DNA from: Paenibacillus cymbidii
GTDB taxonomy: Bacteria; Bacillota; Bacilli; Paenibacillales; NBRC-103111
Reading direction: 5' to 3'
Assembly (NCBI RefSeq): GCF_004764705.1
Contig: NZ_SHLX01000015.1
Location: 62,001 to 126,000 of the forward strand
DNA length: 64,000 nt
The notes below the pieces were generated by a model. That model was not told the origin of the DNA. It ran no database searches and worked only from the letters and a program-made list of their open reading frames with translations. A program made the translations under genes and the position numbers. Below are positions 1 through 7,835 of the stretch, piece after piece. Positions within the stretch are counted from its first letter, which is position 1. Every line of letters begins with the position of its first letter.

Positions 1-638
1 ACCTGGAGGCAAAGGCGCTGGCAGACCGGCTGCAGCGGGAAGGCGTCGACCGCATTTACACGTCTCCGCTGCCGAGGGCGCAGCTTACGTCGCAGTATAC
101 GGCGGATCGGCTCGGTCTGGCGACGGTCGTTCTGCCGTGGACGCGTGAGCTCGAAGGCTGGCACATCGACGGCGTGCAAGGGCCGCATACCGCCGCCTGG
201 AACGTGAACGGAGAGACGGTGCGCGAGCGGGCGCCGTTTCCCGGCAGCGGCGACTGGCACGCGTTCGGCCCGTTCGCCGGCGGCGGCTTCCGCGAGCGTT
301 TCGAGGCGCTGCAAGCCGAGTCCGACCGCTTCCTCGCCTCCCTCGGCTACGAGCGCGACGGCGGCCGCTACCGGATCGCCGCGCCGCATCGCGAACGGAT
401 CGCCGTCTTTTGCCACCTCGGCTTCGGCTTGACATGGCTGGCCCACCTGCTCGAGCTGCCAGTCCCTTCCGTATGGACGTCGTTCTGGAAAGCGCCCAGC
501 TCGGTAACCACTGTGCTGTTCGACGAACGATCGGCGCAATGGGCCGTGCCCCGCTGCCTGTGTGTCGGCGATACGTCGCACCTGCACCACGCCGGCTTGC
601 CGCTCAGCGCGCAAGGCATTATCGCGAACCGGGACTGA
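1..638 (+). CDS. histidine phosphatase family protein (5' end outside window)
   Basis: The reading frame is open from the first bases of the window, so only the C-terminal part (about 211 residues) is present. The visible part has the phosphoglycerate-mutase-like features YTSPLPRAQLTS near its start and a late FCHLGFG segment followed by LLELP, which fits the second catalytic histidine region of this superfamily. The RHG phosphohistidine motif would lie upstream of the window and cannot be checked. The protein is probably a cytoplasmic phosphatase of unknown substrate. It ends 54 bases before a palindrome array and converges on the minus-strand DUF5703 gene. Confidence 0.75.
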   Translation, partial: LEAKALADRLQREGVDRIYTSPLPRAQLTSQYTADRLGLATVVLPWTRELEGWHIDGVQGPHTAAWNVNGETVRERAPFPGSGDWHAFGPFAGGGFRERFEALQAESDRFLASLGYERDGGRYRIAAPHRERIAVFCHLGFGLTWLAHLLELPVPSVWTSFWKAPSSVTTVLFDERSAQWAVPRCLCVGDTSHLHHAGLPLSAQGIIANRD

Positions 639-692
639 ACGCTGCTGCGCACACCGGCCGCTGTGGGACAGGTCAGATGCCTCTTGGCAGCA

Positions 693-974
693 AAATAAGC
701 CGGGAAAAGCGGCATATTTCAACATCGACGCCCGAATTAGAGCAAATAAGCCGGAAAACCCGGCTTATTCCACCTCCGTCGCCCCGGCCACACCAAATAT
801 GCCGGAAAACCAGGCTTATTCCACCTCCGTCGCCCTGGACACACCCAAATTAGCCGGAAAACCCGGCTTATTCCCCCCCGTCGCCCTGGACACACCCAAA
901 TTAGCCGGAAAACCCGGCTTATTCCCCCCCGTCGCCCGGGACACACCAAATAAGCCGGAAAATCCGGCTTATTT
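693..974. repeat. six-unit palindrome array, CCGG-core subtype
   Basis: Six copies of a 26-28 bp palindrome (AAATAAGCCGG, AAAA or similar loop, CCGGCTTATT) start at about 693, 744, 795, 847, 898 and 948, giving a period of 50-52 bp. The first copy is degenerate. The spacers are nearly identical to one another (CACCTCCGTCGCCCTGGACA type), so this is a tandem duplication and not CRISPR. It lies between two convergent genes. The flanks AAATA and TTATT and the period match the other palindrome clusters in this window, but the core differs. Confidence 0.85.
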
Positions 975-1031
975 GAACGTCGACGCCCTGGCCAAGCCAT
1001 ATAAGGCGCTTTCCAGCTTTCCAGGCAAGGG

Positions 1032-3308
1032 TTACTGGCTCTGCCTTCCTCGCTCCCCTTGCTCCGCCTCGCCGCCGCAGCACACCACAACGTCCCGCCG
1101 CCGCGCCGCCGGTTCCACCTGCAGCCGCACCGGCTGGCCCGGTTCATACGCCACTTCCACCGTCGTACCCCGGCCGGCGTGCAGCTTGAACCGGACCGGC
1201 AACTCGCTCGGCCATGCAGGCAGCACGTAGATCGCATCGCCGCGCGTTTGCAGCAGCATCGACTGCAGCGCCATCATCGCCGCCGCGCTGTGATCCTGGT
1301 CCGGCACCCAGTCGTAGTTCGGCCCGAAGAAACCCGGGAACCGGCCGAACGGAGCGCCGAACCGCGAAGCGACGTCCTGCCACGCTTCTTCCGCCAGCCC
1401 GAGCCAGGCCGCCTGGATGCCGTCCTGGTGCCAGCCGACGCCGCGCTTCACCCGGCGGGCCGCAAACGTGCGGCGGCCGATCCCCTCCGCGCCGCTGCCG
1501 ACCGCATACAACGGATACGGGAACACGGCGTACAGCTCGGGATTTTCCACGTTCATGATCGGCCCGATCAGTTCCTCCGCTGCGGCGATGCGCGTCTCCC
1601 CGTCGGAAACGTCAAGCGGCACTTGCGGCAGCTCGCTCAGCATGCGCCGCCACTGCGCCGTGCACCGCGCCGGCCACACGCCGTCGCCGCAGGCGAGCAG
1701 CGCCGTCAGCACATGGCGCAGCCCGGCCAGCTCGGGCGCCGGGTTGACCGCCTCGTGCCACGTTTCCAGCGCCGACGCCGGCTCGATGCGCAGCAAGCCC
1801 GCCGTATCCCGCGGATAATGCGCGTCATAGAAGCCGAGAATCGCCTCCGCCAGCGGCAGCAGCGTCGTTTCGCGGAAAGACGCGTCCGCGGCATAAGCGT
1901 CGTAAGCCAGCATCATCGCCACCAGCTCAAGCCCGCCTTGCCAATAGTAGCGGATATACCCGTTGACAACGTGCGCAATCGGCAATCCGTCACGGTTCCA
2001 GCCATAATTGTCGTTGGCGTACGTGCCCCAGAACGCCATCGTTTCCGGAAAATAAGCGCCCTCGTGGCCATAGTACAGCCGCGTCCGGCCGACAGCCAGC
2101 GGAAGCGCGCGCTCGTACATGGCGAACAGCGGCGGCATCAGGTCGCAATCGCCCGCCGCCAGCATCGGCCAGTACATCAGGCGCGTGTTTTGAAACCAAT
2201 AGTGGCCGCCCCAGCGCCGATAGTCGGCGTTGAAGTTTTCGCGCGGCTGGTTTTCGCTTTGCACGTCGATGTCCATCGTGAAGAGCGACCCGTTGAATTT
2301 GATCGGGTGCCGCCCCCGGCCCGCGCAAGCGAGCAAATACCGCTGCAGCGCATACCCGCGCGCGACGGTCGCCGCTTCCCCGGCCTTTGCCGTTCCGCTA
2401 TCCGCCGCTTCCCCGCTTTCGTTCGCCGCCGCTCCGGCCGCCCCTTCGCCCAGCTCTATATAGCTGCGCCGCCAGAAGGCGTCCCACCAGTCGCGATGCG
2501 CCGCCCGAGCAGAAGCGAGCGGCACCGCGCCGCTTGCCGCCGCGTGCTCCTGCAGCTGCGCCAGCCATTCTCCGGCCGAGCCGGTTTGCGCGCCGTGCAC
2601 GACGACCGTAAGCGCCGCCTCCGTCACTTCCCGCTCCGTCGCCAATTCGCAAGGACCGACCCGGCGAAATCCCGTCCCCGCCATCCGCGCGCCCGTCGTC
2701 AAGCCGAGCAGCGGATCCGTTAGCGTCGCCGTCAGCGGTCCGAGCCCCTGGTGATCCATCGTCGCCTGCCATACGCTGCGCTCGTTGCGATGATACCAGA
2801 TCACGCTGTCGTCTTCCGTCTCCGCAACCGTATCGGGCGCTTCAATCCGCGGCTCCGGCGCGTTCATGTAGCCGTAAAATCCGCGCAGCTCCTCCTTCGG
2901 AACGACACGCTCCTCCGTGCGCCACAGCTCCAGCCGGGCAGCGATCGCCACCGGCCGGTCCGCCTGCGCCTCCACGTGAACCGCCGGCCGGTTGGCATCG
3001 CACCATACCGCGATCCGAACGCTGTCGCCAGCCGTCCCCGCTTCGATCGTCACTTCGCCGCGCCGCAAGGAAAGCGTTTGCCGAAACGGCCGGCGCAGCA
3101 GCGCGTTCGGCGTCAGGCTGACGCGCAGCCGCCCGAGCTTGAGCAGCCGCCCGTTTTCGTCCCATGCGTCGGTTTTGCTCACATAAACAAGCAGATCGCC
3201 GTTCTCCTCGACCCACACGTTCAGCCCGATGTCGCCGTTCCCGGCAGGCATCGAATCCCACGACCCGGCGCTCGGGCTGTTCCAAATTACCTCGTATTTC
3301 TTGTCCAT
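1032..3308 (-). CDS. DUF5703 / GH95-like six-hairpin glycosidase
   Basis: A 758-residue protein starting MDKKYEVIWNSPS. The opening block (SMPAGNGDIGLNVWVEENG, then VSKTDAWDENGRLLKLG) is the signature I associate with DUF5703, an N-terminal beta-domain found in front of an (alpha/alpha)6 catalytic barrel related to alpha-L-fucosidase/galactosidase families. No signal peptide is seen after the chosen start, so it probably acts in the cytoplasm on imported oligosaccharides. The start at 3308 is chosen because GGGGAGAG precedes it. The frame stays open upstream to 3563, but that part runs through non-coding palindromes. The exact substrate is not deducible. Confidence 0.7.
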   Translation of the reverse strand: MDKKYEVIWNSPSAGSWDSMPAGNGDIGLNVWVEENGDLLVYVSKTDAWDENGRLLKLGRLRVSLTPNALLRRPFRQTLSLRRGEVTIEAGTAGDSVRIAVWCDANRPAVHVEAQADRPVAIAARLELWRTEERVVPKEELRGFYGYMNAPEPRIEAPDTVAETEDDSVIWYHRNERSVWQATMDHQGLGPLTATLTDPLLGLTTGARMAGTGFRRVGPCELATEREVTEAALTVVVHGAQTGSAGEWLAQLQEHAAASGAVPLASARAAHRDWWDAFWRRSYIELGEGAAGAAANESGEAADSGTAKAGEAATVARGYALQRYLLACAGRGRHPIKFNGSLFTMDIDVQSENQPRENFNADYRRWGGHYWFQNTRLMYWPMLAAGDCDLMPPLFAMYERALPLAVGRTRLYYGHEGAYFPETMAFWGTYANDNYGWNRDGLPIAHVVNGYIRYYWQGGLELVAMMLAYDAYAADASFRETTLLPLAEAILGFYDAHYPRDTAGLLRIEPASALETWHEAVNPAPELAGLRHVLTALLACGDGVWPARCTAQWRRMLSELPQVPLDVSDGETRIAAAEELIGPIMNVENPELYAVFPYPLYAVGSGAEGIGRRTFAARRVKRGVGWHQDGIQAAWLGLAEEAWQDVASRFGAPFGRFPGFFGPNYDWVPDQDHSAAAMMALQSMLLQTRGDAIYVLPAWPSELPVRFKLHAGRGTTVEVAYEPGQPVRLQVEPAARRRDVVVCCGGEAEQGERGRQSQ

Positions 3309-3357
3309 GCGCTCTCTCCCCGCAAATGGTATCCAGCAACCGCCCGAAACTGCTCCA

Positions 3358-3386
3358 AGAATAGCACAGCCGGCTGCGGCTAACAA
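3358..3386 (-). promoter_or_regulatory. SigA-type promoter of the DUF5703 gene
   Basis: On the minus strand, TTGTTA at 3386-3381 and TATTCT at 3363-3358 are separated by 17 bases, and TGC directly precedes TATTCT (extended -10). It lies about 50 bases upstream of the start codon. Confidence 0.55.
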
Positions 3387-3392
3387 TCGGGC

Positions 3393-3422
3393 GGCGTGTG
3401 CAAATTTTTTGAGGCGTGTGCA
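3393..3422 (-). promoter_or_regulatory. tandem direct repeat abutting the -35, possible activator site
   Basis: GGCGTGTGCA followed by an A/T tract occurs at 3393-3402 and again at 3413-3422, a 20-bp direct repeat a few bases upstream of the -35 box. Direct half-sites spaced about two helical turns next to a -35 are typical of AraC-family activators. The regulator is not identified. Confidence 0.4.
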
Positions 3423-3492
3423 TTTTTTTCGAATGGAATAAAAAAGCGGTTTCAACCATCGCCAAACGCGGCGCAGCAGCGACAACTTTGCA

Positions 3493-3685
3493 AAATAAGC
3501 CATGTTTTTATGGCCTATTTCGCCAAAAACGGGCTTCTCCTCCAAAATAACCAGTGAAATCACTGGCTATTTCGTCCAAAAGGCCCGATTCGGGACCTCG
3601 CGGAGCAAATAAGCCATGTTTTCACTGGCTATTTCCCCCGAGGCGAGCCCAATCGGGCAAATAAGCCATTTTTCATGGGCTATTT
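3493..3685. repeat. four-palindrome composite element (copy 1)
   Basis: Four palindromes of about 27 bp start at 3493, 3545, 3607 and 3659 (spacing 52, 62, 52). Cores: AAGCCATG type, ACCAGTG/CACTGG type, a hybrid, and an AT type. The spacers begin CGCCAAAAACGGGC and end CCCAATCGGGC. It sits between the DUF5703 gene and the ABC exporter, both on the minus strand. Confidence 0.85.
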
Positions 3686-3722
3686 TCGTCAACCCGCCCC
3701 GGCAACAAGAAAAACCGCCGGT

Positions 3723-5843
3723 CTACATCGACTCGGCGGGTTTGATGCGTTTCATGTCCTTGTACTGCAGCTCGAACAGGCGGTGATAATACCCTCTGTG
3801 CGCCAGCAGCTCGAAGTGGCTGCCGGTTTCGCGCACTTTGCCTTTGTGCATGACGATGATCTGGTCGGCATGCTGGATCGTCGACAGCCGGTGCGCCACG
3901 ATCAGCGTCGTCCGCCCTTGCGAAATCGTCTGCAGCGCGTCCTGCACGATCAGCTCCGTTTCCGTGTCGATGTTCGAGGTCGCTTCGTCGAGAATGAGAA
4001 TTTTCGGCCGGAACACGATCGCGCGGGCGAACGACAGCAGCTGCCGCTGGCCGAGCGACAGCGTCACCCCGCGCTCGCCGAGCGGCGTATGCAAACCTAG
4101 CGGCAGCTTGCCGACGAACGGCTCCATATGCACCATGCGCACCGCTTCGGCCACCTGGTCGTCGCCGATCGCATCGTTTTGCAGCCGGATGTTGGAGGCG
4201 ATATCGCCGGTGAACAGGAACACGTCCTGCTGCACGACGCTCACCGTTCGCCGCAGCTCGTCGAGCGGAAGAAGCCGGATATCGATGCCATCGAGCGTGA
4301 TGGAGCCTTTCTGAATATCGTAGAACCGGTTGATCAACTGGATGATCGAGCTTTTGCCCGCTCCCGTCGCACCGACGAACGCCACCGTTTGCCCCGGCTC
4401 GATGGTGAAGCTGACGTCGCGCAGCACCCATTCGCCTTCATTATAAGCGAACCATACATGCTCGAAACGGATCCGGCCTTTGACATGATCGCTCAGCCGC
4501 AGCGGCTCGGGAGCGTCGACGATCGCCGGCTTTTCGCTCAGCATTTCGTAAATGCGCTCCGCGCCGACCATCGCGGTTTGAATCTGGTTGTACTTCTCCG
4601 CGATGCTCTGCAGCGGCTGGAAAAACTGGCGGATATACTGCGTAAACGCGTAGACGATACCGAATGTGATTGCGCCGTCCAGCACTTTGACGCCGCCGTA
4701 CCAGACGAGCAGCGCAATGGCGAGATTGCCGACGAAGCCGATCGCCGGCTGGAAGATCGAGTTGATCGTCGTGCTCCTCATGCCCGCGCGGTAGTATTGC
4801 TGGTTGTGATCGTCGAATTGCTCCCACTGCCGCTGTTCGCGAATGAACAGCTGGGTGATGCGGATGCCGGACAAGTTCTCCGCGAGGAACGCGTTCAGCC
4901 GCGACAAGATCAGCCGCGCCTTGCGCTGCGCTTCGCGTACCGAGTTGCGGTACCAGAACGTCAGCAGCGCCAGCCCCGGCAGCACGACGAACGCCAGCAG
5001 CGACAGCTTGACGGACAGCTGCAGCATGATCACCACAATGCCGATCATGACGATGATGTCTTTGATCAGGTTGACGACAACCTGCGAATACAGCTGGTTG
5101 AGCGCCTCGGTGTCCTGCGTGACGCGAACGACGATGCGTCCGACCGGGTTGCGGTCGAAGAACGACATCGACATCTTGCTGAGATGAGTAAACATTTTTT
5201 CACGGATATTGAAAATGATATGCTGCCCCGTATACTGCAGCAAATTGCCCTGGATATAGTTGAGCACCGAACCGCCCGCAACCGCCAGCAAAAATAGCAG
5301 GCCAAGCTGAAGCAGGCCGTTCAGATCCTTGTGCCGGAAGGCGTTCGTCTGTTCCTTGTCCAGCGGCGCGGCGGCATACGTTGCATGGTCCGCCCGGATC
5401 GAAACGGCGCTTCCGCCGTTTTCCAGCACCGGCTCCTGCTTCGGATTGACGATCCAGCCGTCGATCAAATAACGCCCGTCGCCGACCTCCACAATCTGCG
5501 CGCGAAACGCGCCGGAAACACGCGCCAGCTTCGCTTCCGCCGCGCCTCCCGCTTGCACCCGCACGTAGGCGTTCCCTTCGACGACGAACGGTTTGCCGAG
5601 CGGCTTCAACTCGTCCTTCCGGTCGGCGGAGACGGCGATCATCGGCTGCTCGTACCCTTTGATATGATCGTCGATCGCCAGCTTGATCAAGTACGGCCGC
5701 GCCAGGTCGGCGACGACGATCAGCACCGCCAGCGACAGGCATAACAAGATCATCCGCCAGTACGGCTTCGCGAACGAAAACAACCAGAGCAGCAGCCGCG
5801 TATCGCGTATGTTTACATTCGTTTTCTCTTCATGGATATTCAC
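3723..5843 (-). CDS. yheH: ABC exporter half-transporter with extracellular insert, BmrD/YheH-like
   Basis: A 706-residue fused membrane/ATPase protein. TM1 is near residues 31-50. It is followed by an unusual polar insert (about 66-165) before TM2, as in Bacillus YheH/BmrD. The nucleotide domain has Walker A GATGAGKSS (491-499), Walker B ILILDE with catalytic Glu620, and H-loop His651. The signature is LSLGQ (595-599) instead of LSGGQ. With its partner encoded directly upstream it should form a heterodimer: this subunit supplies the intact Walker B of the consensus site and the degenerate signature of the other. The start overlaps the partner's stop by 4 bp. Probable multidrug or lipid export. 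Confidence 0.85.
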   Translation of the reverse strand: MNIHEEKTNVNIRDTRLLLWLFSFAKPYWRMILLCLSLAVLIVVADLARPYLIKLAIDDHIKGYEQPMIAVSADRKDELKPLGKPFVVEGNAYVRVQAGGAAEAKLARVSGAFRAQIVEVGDGRYLIDGWIVNPKQEPVLENGGSAVSIRADHATYAAAPLDKEQTNAFRHKDLNGLLQLGLLFLLAVAGGSVLNYIQGNLLQYTGQHIIFNIREKMFTHLSKMSMSFFDRNPVGRIVVRVTQDTEALNQLYSQVVVNLIKDIIVMIGIVVIMLQLSVKLSLLAFVVLPGLALLTFWYRNSVREAQRKARLILSRLNAFLAENLSGIRITQLFIREQRQWEQFDDHNQQYYRAGMRSTTINSIFQPAIGFVGNLAIALLVWYGGVKVLDGAITFGIVYAFTQYIRQFFQPLQSIAEKYNQIQTAMVGAERIYEMLSEKPAIVDAPEPLRLSDHVKGRIRFEHVWFAYNEGEWVLRDVSFTIEPGQTVAFVGATGAGKSSIIQLINRFYDIQKGSITLDGIDIRLLPLDELRRTVSVVQQDVFLFTGDIASNIRLQNDAIGDDQVAEAVRMVHMEPFVGKLPLGLHTPLGERGVTLSLGQRQLLSFARAIVFRPKILILDEATSNIDTETELIVQDALQTISQGRTTLIVAHRLSTIQHADQIIVMHKGKVRETGSHFELLAHRGYYHRLFELQYKDMKRIKPAESM

Positions 5844-7708
5844 GAAACGGCACCGCCCTTCACCTGGGCGGCGAACCGCTTCCCGTCCGCATTCGCTGCG
5901 GTTTCCGCCGCCGTCCCCCGGCGCACGGCAACCGGCTCGTGATCGGCGGCATCGTCCGGCAGCCGCTCCGCTTCTTCGTCGAGCTGCTGCTTGCGGTGCA
6001 AGTCGGCATACAGCCCGTCGTGCGCAAGCAGTTCCTCGTGCGAGCCGCGTTCGACGATGCGCCCTTCCTCCAGCACGATAATTTGGTCGGCGGCTTGCAC
6101 CGACGAGATGCGATGGCCGATGATGATCGTCGTGCGGTCCTTCATAATTTCCTGCATGCCGGTCAGAATACGATCCTCCGTCTCGGTATCGACCGCCGAC
6201 AAGCTGTCGTCAAAAATGAGCACCGACGGCGCCTTGATGATCGCCCGGGCGATGCTCACCCGCTGGCGCTGGCCGCCCGACAGGGAAATCCCGCGCTCCC
6301 CGAGCGCCGTTTCGAACCGGTGCGGGAATTCGACGATATTGTCGTATACCTGCGCCACCTTTGCCGCTTGCTCCACCTGTTCATCCGAATAAGGCTGCGG
6401 ATCGAAGCCGATGTTGTCGCGGATCGTCGACGAGAACAGGAACTGATCCTGCGGCACGATGCCGATTTGCCCGCGCAGCGTCTTGAGCGGCACTTCAAGG
6501 ATGTCGTGGCCGTCGAGAAACACCGTCCCCTCCGGCGGATTGTACTGGCGCACGAGCAGGTGTACGAGCGTGCTTTTGCCGCTGCCGACGCGGCCGACGA
6601 TCGCCAGGCTGCCGCCCTTCGGAATATGCAGGTTGATGTCGCGCAATGCGGGTTCGTTTGCTTCCGGGTAGGAGAAGGTCAGGTGGCGGATTTCGATTTC
6701 GCCTTCCAGCGATTGAATCGAAGCGACCGCCGTCTGGTCGTCGATAATGTCCGGCTTCGTATTCAGAATCGCCAGCAGCCGCTTCTCCGATGCCCAGCCG
6801 CGCTGCAGCTGGTTGACGACTTTGCCGAGGTTTTCGATCGGTCCCATCAGCAGCGACAAGTACGTGTTGAACGCCACGAACTGGCCGAGCGTAATCGCGC
6901 CGCGCAGCGCCAGAATGCCGCCGAACACGACGGACACGAGAAAGCTGAGACCGATGACGCCCGAACTGAGCGAGCCGAACAGCGAGTTCGAACGGGCGAA
7001 CCGACGGTTCATCGCCACCGCGTGGCGATTGTCCGCGGCAAACAGCTCGCGCTCCTGCCGCTCCTGCACGAACGCCTTGACCACCCGAATGCCGGCGGTA
7101 AACTCCTGCACCCGGCTGGTCAATGTGCCTACCGCTTCCTGCACGTCAACCGACTGCTTCTGAATTTGTTTGTTGAAGCGGTACGCCAGCAAGCTGAGCA
7201 GCGGCAACGGCAGCATCGTCAGCAGCGTCAGCCAGCCGTTCACCGTCGTCACCATGGCGACAACCGCCAGCGTGATCAGCACGAACGCTTCCATCACGTT
7301 GAAGATGCCTTGCATCGTTACGTCGCGAATGACGTTCACGTCGCTGATCGCGTGGGACATCAGGTCGCCGATGCGCTGGTTGTTGAAATATTGCGCCGAC
7401 AGCTTCTCCCAATGCGAGAACAGCTGCCCCCGTACCTTCGTCTCCAGCTGCCGCGACAGCCGGAACAGATAGATCCGGCTCACCGAACGAAAGAATGCGA
7501 TCCCGAGCCCGATAGCGGTCAGCAGGATCGCATACGTGAATGCTTCGCGATAAGTAAGCGTGAGCTGCTCCAGCTTGTCGGTAAACTGTCCGAGGAAGTG
7601 CGGGATAAACAGCTGCAGCAGGCTGGAAATGGACAATAATGCAAAGCCGAAACTGTATGGCCATCGATTCGTGACGATGTATGACCGGAATATCGATGTT
7701 CGCTCCAC
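5840..7708 (-). CDS. yheI: ABC exporter half-transporter, BmrC/YheI-like
   Basis: A 622-residue TMD-NBD protein. Walker A is GRVGSGKST (372-380) and the signature LSGGQ (476-480) is canonical. Walker B reads VLIFDD, so Asp501 replaces the catalytic glutamate; H-loop His532 is present. This pattern is the complement of the downstream partner and is the hallmark of asymmetric heterodimeric exporters with a single fully active ATP site. Translation probably begins at GTG 7708, preceded by AGGGGGTAG. A charged C-terminal tail of about 50 residues is not part of the conserved domain. First gene of a two-gene operon; no clear promoter was recognised in the 127 bases upstream. Confidence 0.85.
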   Translation of the reverse strand: MERTSIFRSYIVTNRWPYSFGFALLSISSLLQLFIPHFLGQFTDKLEQLTLTYREAFTYAILLTAIGLGIAFFRSVSRIYLFRLSRQLETKVRGQLFSHWEKLSAQYFNNQRIGDLMSHAISDVNVIRDVTMQGIFNVMEAFVLITLAVVAMVTTVNGWLTLLTMLPLPLLSLLAYRFNKQIQKQSVDVQEAVGTLTSRVQEFTAGIRVVKAFVQERQERELFAADNRHAVAMNRRFARSNSLFGSLSSGVIGLSFLVSVVFGGILALRGAITLGQFVAFNTYLSLLMGPIENLGKVVNQLQRGWASEKRLLAILNTKPDIIDDQTAVASIQSLEGEIEIRHLTFSYPEANEPALRDINLHIPKGGSLAIVGRVGSGKSTLVHLLVRQYNPPEGTVFLDGHDILEVPLKTLRGQIGIVPQDQFLFSSTIRDNIGFDPQPYSDEQVEQAAKVAQVYDNIVEFPHRFETALGERGISLSGGQRQRVSIARAIIKAPSVLIFDDSLSAVDTETEDRILTGMQEIMKDRTTIIIGHRISSVQAADQIIVLEEGRIVERGSHEELLAHDGLYADLHRKQQLDEEAERLPDDAADHEPVAVRRGTAAETAANADGKRFAAQVKGGAVS

Positions 7709-7835
7709 GCCGCTACCCCCTGATTAAGCTAATCTATATGTAAGGGTACAACGAAAGCGGCATGGAATACATGGATAACGCTGCTAAAAAAGATGGACTA
7801 TCTTGCTTTTCCGCATAGTGCAAATCCCGGCCGGG

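Noticed and set aside
693-974. CRISPR array
   Set aside because: Repeat period and palindromes look CRISPR-like, but spacers are nearly identical to one another and no cas gene is in the window.
3309-3563. N-terminal extension of the DUF5703 protein
   Set aside because: The frame stays open only because it crosses palindromes and the promoter; a proper ribosome site precedes 3308.
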